Shown one piece after another: positions 21,545-32,640 of a stretch of 64,000 nt of DNA; position 1 is the first letter of the stretch; each line of letters starts with the position of its first letter. Location of the stretch: positions 1 through 64,000 of the forward strand of contig CAJQUW010007403.1 in the NCBI GenBank assembly GCA_907163375.1, written 5' to 3'. A program made the translations under genes and the position numbers. This DNA is from Prostheceraeus crozeri (taxonomy: Eukaryota > Platyhelminthes > Polycladida > Euryleptidae). Under the pieces are notes generated by a model. That model was not told where the DNA came from. It did not search any database and saw nothing but the letters and a program-made list of their open reading frames with translations.

Positions 21545-22428
21545 TTCGTTTCTTTCTTAAGCACACTGAATCAATATGACCTTTGATTTGGCAAAAAGTA
21601 CACCACAATCTGTTTCTAGATCTACAAGTTTTGCTATTGTGACCTTGTTTGACACATGATATACATTTCGAATGTTTAACAACTTGAACATTCTTTCTAT
21701 TAAAATGTTTATACGATGACGTTTTCATTACAGAATCACTAAAATCATTACGTAAATTCAAATTCGTCTTTGTAAAAGTTATCAAACTGGTCTTAAGATC
21801 GGACAAAGATTTGATCTTTTCTATTTGGCTGTGAACAGCAACATACGTATCATAACATGCGGGTAAACCTTTCAAAATCATGGCAATGACAAGATTGTCT
21901 GATACAGTCTCACCTGAAGCAATGAGGTTTGTGGCTGCGTTTTCTGAGCGGATCAGATAGTCCGTGATGTCCTCCTCTTCGGTCATTCGGAGAGAGGTTA
22001 AGTCTGTATAGAGAGACACAACACGAGACATTTCGTTGGATTTGTATTGTCCTCGTAGAAGCTTGATTGCCTTGTTGGCGTCGTCTTGTGCATCATTCTT
22101 GATGAGTTGAAAGGATTTGTCATCCAAGTACTGCACCAGTTCCGCGAAGGCTGATTTATTCGAGTCTGCATCTGGTGTGGTCGTTGATGGGAGAGCTGCA
22201 GCATGGAGCTTGGGGTCCTTCGTGTAGAGGTAAGATAAGAATTTCAATTCCCAGATGTCATAGTTATTTGTGTCACCGTCAAAGCATAGGCGTTGGAACC
22301 TTGACGTAGGGTTCGTAGGCAGGTTCGTAGCGTAGACACGTTGGGTGTTTCCCGTTGTGTAGTTCGTGGTGATCCGCCTGTAGTTTCGCCTGGGCCCATA
22401 ACCTGTTGAGTTTGATGACATGGCCATC
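21528..22428 (-). pseudogene. Copia gag (fossil)
   Basis: The frame shows a gag-type capsid region with RFQRLCFDGDTNNYDIWELK near the start and KSLSDLKTSLITF further on. Two zinc knuckles follow (CISCVKQGHNSKTC and CTFCQIKGHIDSVC). The first in-frame ATGs (ATGGCCATG near 22428) lie inside the 5' LTR, so the frame runs through the LTR edge and primer-binding site. It belongs to the broken Copia element. Confidence 0.88.
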
Positions 22429-22864
22429 AGTTTCGCAGGGAAGTAAAAACAAGCAGTTGTAATATATTCACGCTTGTGCAGAGTTCGTCTCAGACAATTC
22501 TGAGAAAGGTGACGGTGACACTGCGTAGCCGTGAGAACTTTACTGAAATACAAATGCAAACAACGTAACAAATATATTGCGTGCAGATGCTCGGGAGTAC
22601 AGTAGCCAACGAATCAAAGTTAATAGAAAAACACACATCCCGGCGCACTTGTAAGAAAACTGTTACACATTGCTCTGATTCACGGACAAAAAGAAAAATG
22701 TATCACTCTAACATGGATAGCAGATGGTTAGCTATAAGCACTACTAACTATGATTGTCAGTATTGTGAATTGTCATTATTTCTTGAAGAAGTCTGTCATT
22801 CACTGAGATATAAACGTATAGAAAAATAGCATAAACAACATGGGGTTATATCACATATCCAACA
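22404..22864 (-). repeat. Copia 5' LTR
   Basis: A 461 bp repeat of 12596-13035 with one extra stretch of about 20 bp (around GTATAGAAAAATAGCATA). On the minus strand it is followed by GGTTATGGGCCC, complementary to the anticodon arm of initiator tRNA-Met, the half-tRNA primer type used by many Copia elements. Confidence 0.9.
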
Positions 22865-24479
22865 ATATCAATTTTCATAACATCTCTTGACATTCAATAA
22901 TTTACAACAATGACAAATATTTGAATAATATAATAGTATTTACTGCGACATTTATGGAAGATAAATACTTTTTTAGTTTAAGCCTTCGTGAATTAAAAAA
23001 GATCTCTTTTTATCAGATCAGACTGAGTATGCAATATTTTTCATGTGAAGGTAATATACGAACATTACTACTTACCACTAATTAGTTACTACAATATCCA
23101 CGATTTCGCCGGTTGGCGAAAAATCAGCTCGCATTAGTAAACAAATATCTACCAACTAATTATAGCAACTTTTTCGCCAACTGTCGTTTTTTAATTTTAC
23201 ACATGCTTTTGGATAGATGATGCCCATTTTCACATGTGGAGATAGTTTTTACACGAAAATGAACCTTTAAAAAATTATCCACAAAATCGCTACCTCGCCA
23301 GATAATCTGTTGCGTTCCCACAGGGGTATTTGACTGAAAATGAGGCACCCAACAGTTGCGTTTTCAGATGAAGCACAATCTTACAGAAGCCACATTTTAA
23401 AGAAGCGCAATCTCCTTTAAAATCAAGACGCATTATTCGCAGCAGGCTATGTATTGAGAAGAGATGAAGGACAGCAGATTTGAAAGGTCTACAACGTCAA
23501 ACTAAAACGACATTTGCATTCGTTTCAGCTATCACTGTCAAATATTACTTTTTCTCGTAAGGTGACTGAATTCAAATACATATACAGCTTCAAGCGGGAG
23601 CCGGAGCCTTGGTATTTTCTGTTGTCTCCAGCTCCGCCTCCGAAGCCCTGGTTGAAAGAACTAATTGGCATCAACTTACTGCAGTGTCGCTCAAAAGTCT
23701 TCGATAATAGTAATGTATGTATATTTGATAAAATGAAAATCGATGCATTACATAAAGTCAGTAGTAGGTACAAACGAAAAGTAATTCAACAAAGAAGTGG
23801 GGCATACAGTATACTTATAAAGAGAGCATTCCGCATAATATTTCACCACCGCATAAGAGACGATAAGCACGCTTCTGAAATTTGTCAAGTCGGGTCGAAT
23901 CGTATGATGACATGGTCAAAAACAAAGGGGCACAATCACTGAATTAGATTCATCTGCGCGCGCTTCGGTTTCCTAGAAAGGAAGAATCATGTCTAACCTT
24001 AATATCGAAATGGGACATCACAGAATTGACAACTTGCTCCTTCTCGAATGGATAATTCGTGTATCGCTTGCTATTGGAAATGGCAAACAATAAGCTGTCA
24101 GCAGAGGATAACAGAGCCAGTGAGACATGCGTGCGTGCTGTGATATCACTTCGCACACACCACAACACACATCGCTTTCTTGGCTAGCATTCGGTTCAGT
24201 GTATGCACTATGCAGTGAGACATGCAGAGGAGAGGCTGTGAAAACATCAAGTGAACTAATTTTCGTGCGCCTGATACTTTTTTTAATAATGATCGGAAGG
24301 GCCAACATTATGGAGAAAACGTGTGCGCAATGATCTGAATTCTTCGAATCTGAAGGAATTTTGGCAATCGAAGCACTTTGCTTGAACTCACATTAATCCG
24401 CAAGCTACGCACGACTTTTTTCCCTATCTCTGTAAGGTATTAGAAATTCCTTTTTGCCCACTTAATAGGTTCCTCAATG
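22865..24479. other. Intronic sequence without recognised genes
   Basis: This is AT-rich sequence inside the long intron of the LARGE-like gene. Open frames at 23514-23942 and 24018-24308 show no family motif or conserved splice context and are judged fortuitous. Confidence 0.45.
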
Positions 24480-27300
24480 TGCCGGCGATTTCGTATTAAT
24501 CACACTTCTAGCAAACCGAAGCAGATAAACAAAATTTTAATTCTGTGGGCACAATACTCAATACACGATCGTATGAGAGAACTACATATTATGGCCAATT
24601 GCTGTTTTGAAAGACCCGATTGTCTCAAAACCCTCAAAACGTATAGGCGCCGAGATGCTGTAGATAATCTGTTATCAAAGTGGTCACTCCACGTCAAATT
24701 TGAGTTCAACGTTTCTCCAAGTATCTTCAACTTATCAACGCTAATCATTGATGGAAGTACAGGTATAACAGTAGTGTTTTTCTTTTTAATCGTCATGGAC
24801 TTGCATTTACTGGAATTCATTGGAAGTTTAATAAACGTAGACCAATCAATCAGCGATGGTGATGAAAAGAAATGTTTTCTAAAGCTTGTGTGGGATTTTA
24901 CTGAAGCGGGAAAATCAGTGTAGCATCATCCGGATGCTTAAAGACCGAACAGGTAGAAGAGTCACTTGCAAAAGAATCGATTGCCAAAGCGAATAAATAG
25001 GAGCCAATAACAGACCCTTGAGGAACACCGAGGACACCGAGGAGTAAGAGCTCACTTGGGTTCCAACACGCACAAACTGCAGTCGATCAGTTAGGTATGA
25101 TTGAGTCCATTTGATGAAATTTAGGGGCAACAAGCAATCACTCAGTCTTTGCAGTATGACATCATGCGGAAGCTTATCGAATGCTTTCGAAAAGTCTTAA
25201 GACACCATGCAAACACCAGAGGTTGAGTCGCTGTCAAGGAATTTTGTGACACAGTCTTGAATTTCCAACAAGGCACACAACGTGGAAGAACCCGGTCTGA
25301 AGCCGAACTGCTGATGACCAAAACTATCAATAAGTTGTTGCTTCAAAGCCAAGGTCTCAAGAAGCTTTGCAGGGGTAGGCGAAATGCTTATAGGTCTGAT
25401 ATTGTCAATATTTGCAGTAGCGTTTTTCGGAATCGGAGATGCAACGCAGGTCTTCCATGCCTTTGGAACCTATTGATACTTGAAGGACAGCTTAAACAAA
25501 TGAGTCAATAAGTCAGCAATTAACGGAGCAGCTTCCTTGTAAAGAGCATTAGGGATGTCGAAAGATGATTTATTGGGCTTCAATTTCGAAAGAAGAATGT
25601 ACACATCTAATTCATTAATTTCATAGTTCCATGAGGAATGCGGGTATGATTGAAACAGACTTTTTACTTCGAAATGAGAAGCTAGATGATGACTAGTGTC
25701 ATCAACAGCCTCTGAGAGAGTTTCATAATGACACAGAAGACGCTGCAGTTGCTTTTTATCACTCATTCCAACGCTTGAATTGATGATTGCTTGCTATAAA
25801 TTTTTAGTTTTCATACGCTGGGTCCAATAGGACTTCGCTTCTTTCTTTGAGATGAGTATACAAGGCAAAGTTTCCACAACGGAAGGCATCCCAACGTCGG
25901 TTGATTAAAGACTTCAGGAAAGACGTCATGCAAGGCATATCCCTAGGTGATAGTCTGACATATGAGGCCGGTATGCATTTATCAGCGAGCTCAATCAAAA
26001 TGTCTTGAAATCGTTGGCACTTTATGTCAAGTGAAATTGAGTCGTCGTAGATAAAGTTCCAATCAACTCTATGGAAGAAATTCGTTGACGTGGGAGCTTC
26101 GTAAATCATAAACTTTACGACCGATAAAGCATCCTTCCTCTGCATTTGAAAGTTTTGGCTTAGCTAGCAGTGATACATGAGCTGTCTTGGAAATGTCGAG
26201 AGGAGCACACAAAGTCACATTATAATGATCAGACAAAAAGCTTGAGAACAAAATGTAGTCAAGCTCAGCATTACCGGATGTAGCACTATTGTTACAATTA
26301 ACCAAACCAAGTTGCTGGCAAACGTGAACATTGAAGCGGTTAAGATCGCCGCATATAATTACTTCATAATTAGCTTGAGAACAGTGCTGAATCAATTTCA
26401 CAATTTATAAAGGAGTTTAAAGTTTCAAAGTCACGAGTCGCCAATTTCGGAGGAATATAAAGAACGAGGAGCACGATTTTCATGTTAGGTAACAACATTA
26501 TTGTATACCATTATTGTATGCAACATTATAGCGCTAATTGTACGTCAAGTTTAATACAGGATATACTATCACGGATCCATACAGCAACATCTCCTCCAAT
26601 GCGATTCTGCCTATCAAAACGAAAGCAAGTGAATCCAGGAACACTAATTAGACCATCATCAATGTCATCATGTTACCAGGATTCATAGCAAGCAAAAATA
26701 TCGATGTTTTTCAGAAGGAGAGTGGAACGTATTTCATCGATTTTAGGCAAAACTGATCGAGCGTTTGAGAGCCAAATGGAGGGCAGGGTTGGTCGAGAAT
26801 CAGATAAAAACTTCACTGAAAATTTTGAGATATTTCGAAGACCTTCCCACGATAAATCTTACCCTCTCACCAGCATCCCGTCTTCTCTTGAGCTCAGCAT
26901 GCAGTTCTTTTAGAGATTGCTGTTGTGATGGAGTCAGGTCAGGATTTCTGAAGACACTGTCATAATTTCGCAGATGTCTCAAGTCTTTCCCTCTTTTCAA
27001 AATATTTTGCCTTTATTCATTGTCAACACAGACTGCCTTGAGTAGGCGTGAAGATCCAAGTCTATGAGCCCTTCCAATTCGGTAAGTGTGCTTAACTGAG
27101 TTGTCGTCAATGCTTAAATCCTTTAGCATTTTAACCACCTTGTTATGATCATGCAACTTGCACTCATCAATATCTCCACCAATTTTCTCAGATATTACAG
27201 AGACAATTAATTTATTCTTCTTTCGATCTCTAGTCTCGAACTCATCAAATATCGTTGCGTTTTTCTCTAACAATTCGATGAGACATTTGCGGAGATAGTC
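24480..27300 (-). mobile_element. Decayed CR1/Crack-type LINE
   Basis: Fragments in several frames follow the order of a two-ORF LINE on the minus strand. An ORF1-like part comes first (27273-26800, with KVVKMLKDLSIDDNSVKHTY and LRNYDSVFRNPDLTPSQQQ). An endonuclease part follows (26401-26069: VIICGDLNRFNVH, ELDYILFSS). A linker and reverse transcriptase part come next (26145-25470: LLSKLKPNKSSFDIPN), then the thumb (24820-24500: KILGETLNSNLTWSDHF). Numerous frame changes and stops, such as a degraded region 25140-25330, show an old inactive copy. Its 5' end abuts the 3' end of the next LINE. Confidence 0.8.
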
Positions 27301-27331
27301 CAGCTTTAACTTTTTTTTTTACTGAATTTTC

Positions 27332-27371
27332 ACCCCTAGCACAGCTATGAGCCATGAACGAAGCTAGGGGT
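27332..27371 (-). other. 3' UTR hairpin of the CR1-like LINE
   Basis: ACCCCTAGC (27332-27340) and GCTAGGGGT (27363-27371) form a perfect 9 bp stem around a 22 nt loop just before the poly-A end. Such 3' hairpins are known recognition sites for the reverse transcriptase of several LINE clades. Confidence 0.65.
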
Positions 27372-27444
27372 TACTCAATGAAAAGTAACAAATTGTATTA
27401 TTTTAAATAAATAAAATTAAAAAAAAACAGATCTTCTAATCTGA

Positions 27445-28410
27445 TTAAGCTGTCCCCATCAGAAACCTATTCGCACGCCTCTTGAAAGTATCAAGTATGT
27501 ATTGGTCAGGGAAAGTGGTCTGGGGAAGCTGATTCCAAAGCTGTGCCGTGCGAACAAAAAAGCTTTTCGAGCGACTCACAGTACGTGCGCGTTCTAAGCT
27601 CACATTATAGCATGTGAGTGCATTAGCTCTGCGTGTGCTTCTGGAGAAGATCTTAGGTTTGGGTACGCACTCATTTACTGCAGAGCTGCTTCTACCGAAA
27701 TAGTACCTGTAGAAGAGACTGAGTGAAGCAACATGCCGTCTGACGGAGAGCGGCTGCAACTTGCTAGCAAGTTTTTCACCCATGAGATTCTTGACACGTT
27801 TCTCAACCCGTTCAAGGAGGTTAAGATGCGTTTGTGGGGCGCCTGCCCACAGATGACAACAATACTCCATCAGAGGACGAATAGTGGACTTGTAAAGATA
27901 GCAGACAGTCTGTCGTGGAAGATAGCTGCTGGCACGATAGAGACTACCAATGCGTTGAGCTGCTGCTTGCTAATGGATTGGATGTATGGTTTCCATGACA
28001 AGTCTTTCGTAACCACCAATCCAAGGAAGGAGATGGAATCTTGTTCTCTGATCCTATTATTTGACATTTTAATGCTATGATCATCATCTCCTTTAAGTCG
28101 TGAGTGCAGAATACTCTGAGTTTTTGAAGGATTGAAGGAAACAAGCCAATTGGCGCCCCATTCTAAGACCCTGCGTAAGTCTTCATTAAGAACGTCGCAT
28201 AACTGCTGACGTTGCTGAGTGTTTTTAGCGAGTCGCTCATTGGAATCGAAGAGTGTTGTGTCATCTGCATACATCACCAATTTACTCACTAGGCAGTCTG
28301 GGAGATCGTTGATGTACAGCAGAAAAAGAGTGGGTCCCAAAATTGACCCTTGAGGAACTCCTGCATTGACAAACTTGGTGGAAGACTTTTGGCCATCTAA
28401 GACGACAGAT
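27445..28410 (-). pseudogene. CR1-like reverse transcriptase, 3' half
   Basis: Two overlapping frames cover the C-terminal half: NAGVPQGSILGPTLFLLYIND, MYADDTTLF, a FLGLVVTKDLSW thumb block, then the C-terminal region with ERVEKRVKNLMGEK and LWNQLP. A frame change near 27870 separates them. The missing front of the domain lies at 31185-31570, beyond the inserted DNA transposon. Confidence 0.85.
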
Positions 28411-28414
28411 ACCT

Positions 28415-31114
28415 GGGTCTGTTTTAAATATGACAGATCTGTTGGACAGATTTTCGATGATTCATTGTGATGCAAAAATATAAAATGAGCATGCTGTGAA
28501 ATTAAATTTCACATTTGATCTTTATCTTTATCATGGAAGATATAAAGATGAAAATTCCTACGATTGAATGCATTGATTTTTTTACAAGTGGATGCCTGTG
28601 TATCTGTCGGACAGACGCGATGAATTTTAATCATTTAAAATTTTTGACTCATCAGTCAATATTATCGAAGATCCAAGCAATATAGCCATCGAAGTTGTGT
28701 CATCTTCAACTTCAGCGCATTTCACATATGCCATAACGCTGTTTTGTAATGAATTTTGGAGGAAAGACACCAAATGCTTAACTTACATAAAGCTATCAAT
28801 CTGTTGGACAGACTCTGTCGGACAGACGGATCCGGGACATAGGTATCAAACTTCAAATTCTTCTATTTTTTAAATTTCTGTCAACATGCTGTTCCTTTCT
28901 TGGTACAACCATAGAATATTTTGCAAAAATGTCATGTTCTTCATACAGAAATAGTCTGATGCATCTAGTGCGTCTGTCCAACAGACTATCAGAAAAATTC
29001 TGCACCACAATCAAAAACGATATACGATGACATGCATCTATGTTCTGATTGACCTACTGACTATTTTGATTCCAAAAGATACAATTTAGCCATTGATTCA
29101 ATTAGATTCCACATTCTTTGATAATTTTTCTGTGTTTCTTCAGTGAAGACACAGTAGCATTGACAGTGTCAATTAAGTCCTGCAGATCTTGGCTGATCAA
29201 GATCTTTTGTATCTTCTTATCGACTCTCTGACATTTGTAGTATGACAATTCATCAAACATCACATAATCTTCGAAAAATACATCAAAACAGCTGTTCCCA
29301 TTGCAATCGCTGCAATGTCCCACCATGCACTTTTCGGACGAACTGTCACATGAAAACTGCTCCACTATATCATGAGACGAAGTTGGAAAATTGCAACCAG
29401 AAAAACACTTGTTGATTCGTTTGGACAGTAAAGATGAATTTTCACATTCTTCACAAAGACAGGAACTTTGTGGAATATATTTGTTGTAGACAAACTGTTT
29501 ATGTTCACGGATGAAGCCATAGAGCAATGAAAAAGAAATGCTCTTGTTAAATGCTTGCTCAAAGCATTCATCTGGATTTTGAGTTCCAAAAATTTGAGCG
29601 CCATTTACGATGTTTAGCAAGTCCCTCAAAGTCCATAAGAGGTATTTTTTTTTGAACAAATTGCTTGATGCCATTTACTTTCCCAATATACACATTGTCC
29701 TTTCGGCCGGGAGTAATATATGAAACATCGGAGCGATCAAAAAACTCCAGCAACCACTGTTCCTCTTCATCGCTTAGCACTATCGGCTTGCGTCCTCGTT
29801 TTGTTTTCATCAGAGGAACAACCCTGATTTTATATTTTTCGGATAATGTGTCTAGTATTTCCGATTTCTTACGGGGACTCGCCGGTAATGCCTTCTCAGC
29901 GCGAACCAAGCTTCGAGATTTTGACTGCTTCGAAGAAAATGAGGTATTCAAAGAGGCAGACAATTCCTCCTCCGATGGTTGAGTGGACGCGCTTTTAGAT
30001 TGTTGTCTTTCCAATTTCTTTACTTTGGTGATATACATGTAGTCTGCTTCTCTCTTTATCCTTTTGCTTTCTTGCTTGGTAGGATTCAGTGTTTAGGTTT
30101 TTCTCTATAGAGCGAGTGAGAGCTTTCCGTTCTGTGTCAGCTTTCCGTATTCTGTCAATATTCTTCATCCGATAATGTTTGCAGTAGTTTTTATTCCTGC
30201 TCGGTGCCATTTCGAATTGCTCACTGTTCCTGCACAGCCGGAGGATACACAATGATGTGAATCAGTCACTTGATGAATAAAGTACGGTGTGATTATTGAT
30301 CTTAAAACTTCCCCTTTTTTGATATCTCAGTCTTTCGCTTGATGACTTCTTAGTAGTCGTACAGTGCTTTGATATCTGCGCATGCAATGAGCCTTCAGTT
30401 TGAATTTCCATGCAAACTCGCTTGCGCTTAGTCCTATCCATGGTTTTGTCACCATAAACCATAGACATTGCAAACAAAGTTTCATCTTTGCTTAAAATAT
30501 GGAGATGTGACATAGAAATTGCTCATGCTTCGATCTGTAGTGTCAAAACAACTTATGAAGATATCTGTTGGACAGACGCATTGTCAATCTGTTGGACAGA
30601 CGATGCTTCTAAACGATTTGATTTCAAAGCTGCAGCAGTGTTTCTTTGTACTGTTCAAGGACCGAGATTAATGCACTATTCATTAATACTTCAGAAAGTA
30701 TGAACTCGTATAACCATGGAGAATTTATGCTAGATAAATTAAAACACAAATATTTCTGTTGGACAGACGAACATGTGACTAATGCTGAGTAATCAAACGG
30801 TCATAATGTTCATTTTTTGAAAATACCTCATATATGTAATGAGAGATGTTCAATGACTTTGTCCAACGACCGATTGACTGAAAATGTCTCATGAGGGACA
30901 AAATATGGACTGTAGTGCTTCGTCTGTCCAACAGACGAGAAAATTAGGAAAGTCCCTGCTAAGTTGCTTTTTATAGCTTTTCATGTGCTAGAAATGTGAG
31001 ATGTTAGTCATATTTTAGAATTAGGGGTCATGGTCTCCTGTATGACTGATTTTGCAATTTCATTCATTCAAGTTATATTTCATGAAGTTGTGGGACCAAA
31101 TTGAAAACAGACCC
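28415..31114 (-). mobile_element. 2.7 kb DNA transposon with GGGTCTGTTTT ends and ACCT duplication
   Basis: The ends are GGGTCTGTTTT (28415) and AAAACAGACCC (31114), flanked by ACCT at 28411-28414 and 31115-31118. Removing it restores the LINE frame across RQV/SVV. At least eight copies of TCTGTTGGACAGAC or its complement flank the coding part: four on the left (28603, 28799, 28813, 28972) and four on the right (30563, 30588, 30755, 30922). They are likely transposase-binding sites. The superfamily is not identified. Confidence 0.82.
29102..30252 (-). pseudogene. Putative transposase of the 2.7 kb element, frameshifted
   Basis: Three frames carry successive parts. A basic N-terminus comes first (NKNYCKHYRMKNIDRIRKAD, 30252-29995). 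A central part follows (KTKRGRKPIVLSDEE, FFDRSDVSYITPGRKDN, 30038-29568). A cysteine-rich C-terminal part ends it (SSCLCEECEN, HCSDCNGNSC, 29674-29102). The layout resembles an uncharacterised family common in cnidarians and aphids with RDD-SR-TAGKKD and RDTCLCKKHEN motifs; this is from memory and not verified. Frame changes near 30045 and in a homopolymer near 29650 break it. An upstream frame at 30262-30513 may be a further exon or chance. Confidence 0.6.
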
Positions 31115-31184
31115 ACCTGCCGGTCACTAAGGAAAGAAGCAAGAAGTTTGTGGAGTTGATCAGCAACTCCATAGGACTTTAGCT

Positions 31185-31721
31185 TCATAAGGAGTCCCTG
31201 ATGCCAGACTTATCGAATGCCTTGGAAATATCCAAGGCAACTAATCTCGTCTCACCTTGTCTGTCAAGGGCACGACTCACATGTTCAGTGACATATGAAA
31301 GAAGATCTGCAGTTGATCGAGAGTGCCTGAAGCCATACTGTTCTTCTGATAGAAGGTTCTGAGTTTCAAGGAAGTTAACAATGTGTTGGTTAATCACTGC
31401 TTCAAAAATCTTGCCAGCAATTGGAAACAGGCTGATAGGACGGTAACTAGATGGAAGAGATGGGGGTTTCTCTAGATTTTCAACTCTATTTGCTAGAGAA
31501 TCAATCCGATCAATCATTTCATCCAACTTATAGGACAGACGTTTTTCTAACACTGGGATCGATTGCTTTACGCTTTCTGATTTCGAATCCTCAGCAACCC
31601 GCCCACGTCTTGTTCGTGGTGTCAACATATCAACAAAAATACATGGAATTATATTTAGACAAGATAATTTGAACAAAATTACATAACTCGAACACCCAAC
31701 CTTCACTCGTGAATCACGCAC
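31185..31721 (-). pseudogene. LINE ORF1 N-terminus fused in frame to reverse transcriptase
   Basis: The 178-codon frame has a basic segment (LTPRTRRGRV) and a heptad-patterned coiled coil (LDEMIDRIDSLANRVENL). It then passes directly into reverse transcriptase sequence (SSYRPISLFPIAGKIFEAV, EQYGFRHSRSTADLL, VALDISKAFD). A normal element would have the rest of ORF1 and an endonuclease between these. The clean fusion implies an internal deletion. The frame is lost soon after KAFD. Confidence 0.75.
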
Positions 31722-32227
31722 CGAAAGCGATTGACCACTATCACAATTGATGATTGGTTAAACCAAATAATCAGCCAAAGACTGTGGTGTCGTGTTAGTG
31801 ATGTAGTTATTGGATTCCCGACTTCAGCAACAACAGCAGAACACCACGGATCACAACTCACTGAAAATTGCACACAGAATATGAAAATGGGAAATTGCGA
31901 GCCCTCGACGAGACGACCAGTGAAAACCACAATGATATGGAGAATATGCTCAGTTCAAAGAACACTCTAGTGAAATAATCACGAAAATGGACGCTAAATA
32001 TCCAGAGATATGATTCACATCAACAAGTGTGCGAGAGATGCACGCTCGGACGTCACGCTACGACCATGTTGCATAAATATTGTTGCAATTCATTCTACGA
32101 CATATCTGCCTGTAATTCAATGTTTTGCTTATTAGCTATCATCATAAAACTTTATCACTGGAGAGACAATCAAAATGCTTTGAACTTTTAGCAGCACTGA
32201 TCAAGTTTGTCAAGAAATTCTCATCCA

Positions 32228-32640
32228 TCAGTATTTTGTATGGCGCCCAAAGGCATGAATAACTACAAAGATGCGTCGTGGCATGAATGAAATCAGACTT
32301 CGCAATAGTCTGGAGTAATTTCTGTCACCCATATTTCGCAAGTGAAATCCTCCAAATGTTTCACTGATGAGGTTTTGTGACATTGGACTTCGCGTTTTAT
32401 TTTTGCTCACACGTTTTCAATTGGGTTTAAATCTGGGCATCAGCCAGGCCGAGGAGTCAGAAGTTCGAATGGCTGCGTTTCCAATCACTTTCTAACAATC
32501 TTGACTGAATTTTTTTAGGGGTCCCATCTTGTTGAAAAGTTGTTGTTTGGCGAAGAGCCATCCACTTCGGAATTTTCTATTTCAGCAACTGAAGACATCT
32601 TTAGGAGGTGAAAGACATGCTTCGTGGTGAGAACTACAAC
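32228..32640 (-). pseudogene. Tc1/mariner transposase fossil
   Basis: Minus-strand frames retain diagnostic Tc1 pieces in order: QQDGTPKK, then CPDLNPIENV with the DDE-domain PDLNPIE signature, KREVQ, and the usual C-terminus SFMPRRIFVVIHA...HTKY. Several frame changes and a stop after IENV show it is dead. No terminal repeats could be assigned. Confidence 0.8.

Larger units (their letters stand above)
12596..22864 (-). mobile_element. Copia LTR retrotransposon, young, split by a LINE
   Basis: The element reads on the minus strand between LTRs starting TGTTG and ending CAACA, flanked by near-identical 5 bp repeats (GTATC at 12591, ATATC at 22865). Order is gag, protease, integrase, then reverse transcriptase/RNase H, which is the Copia order. 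A purine-rich tract adjoins the left (3') LTR and the primer-binding site adjoins the right (5') LTR. A hand count gives about 10 substitutions in 440 aligned LTR positions plus one indel of about 20 bp, so it is recent. It is broken by one 5.26 kb LINE insertion and a few smaller breaks (about three to four). Confidence 0.92.
27309..32060 (-). mobile_element. CR1-like LINE, internally deleted, split by a DNA transposon
   Basis: On the minus strand the element begins near 32060. It encodes an ORF1-type coiled coil fused in frame to reverse transcriptase (31721-31185), continues at 28414 and ends at a T10 (poly-A) run at 27311-27320. The 2.7 kb transposon at 28415-31114 interrupts it between motifs, with an ACCT duplication. 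The endonuclease region is missing, so the copy was non-autonomous before it was split. A 3' UTR hairpin lies at 27332-27371. Confidence 0.8.

Noticed and set aside
23514-23942. 142-codon plus-strand frame and the Gly-rich minus-strand frame at 23525-23773
   Set aside because: No family resemblance, opposite frames open over the same bases, and no supporting splice or promoter context.
27733-28080. 115-codon plus-strand frame
   Set aside because: It is antisense to the CR1-like reverse transcriptase, which has unmistakable motifs on the minus strand.
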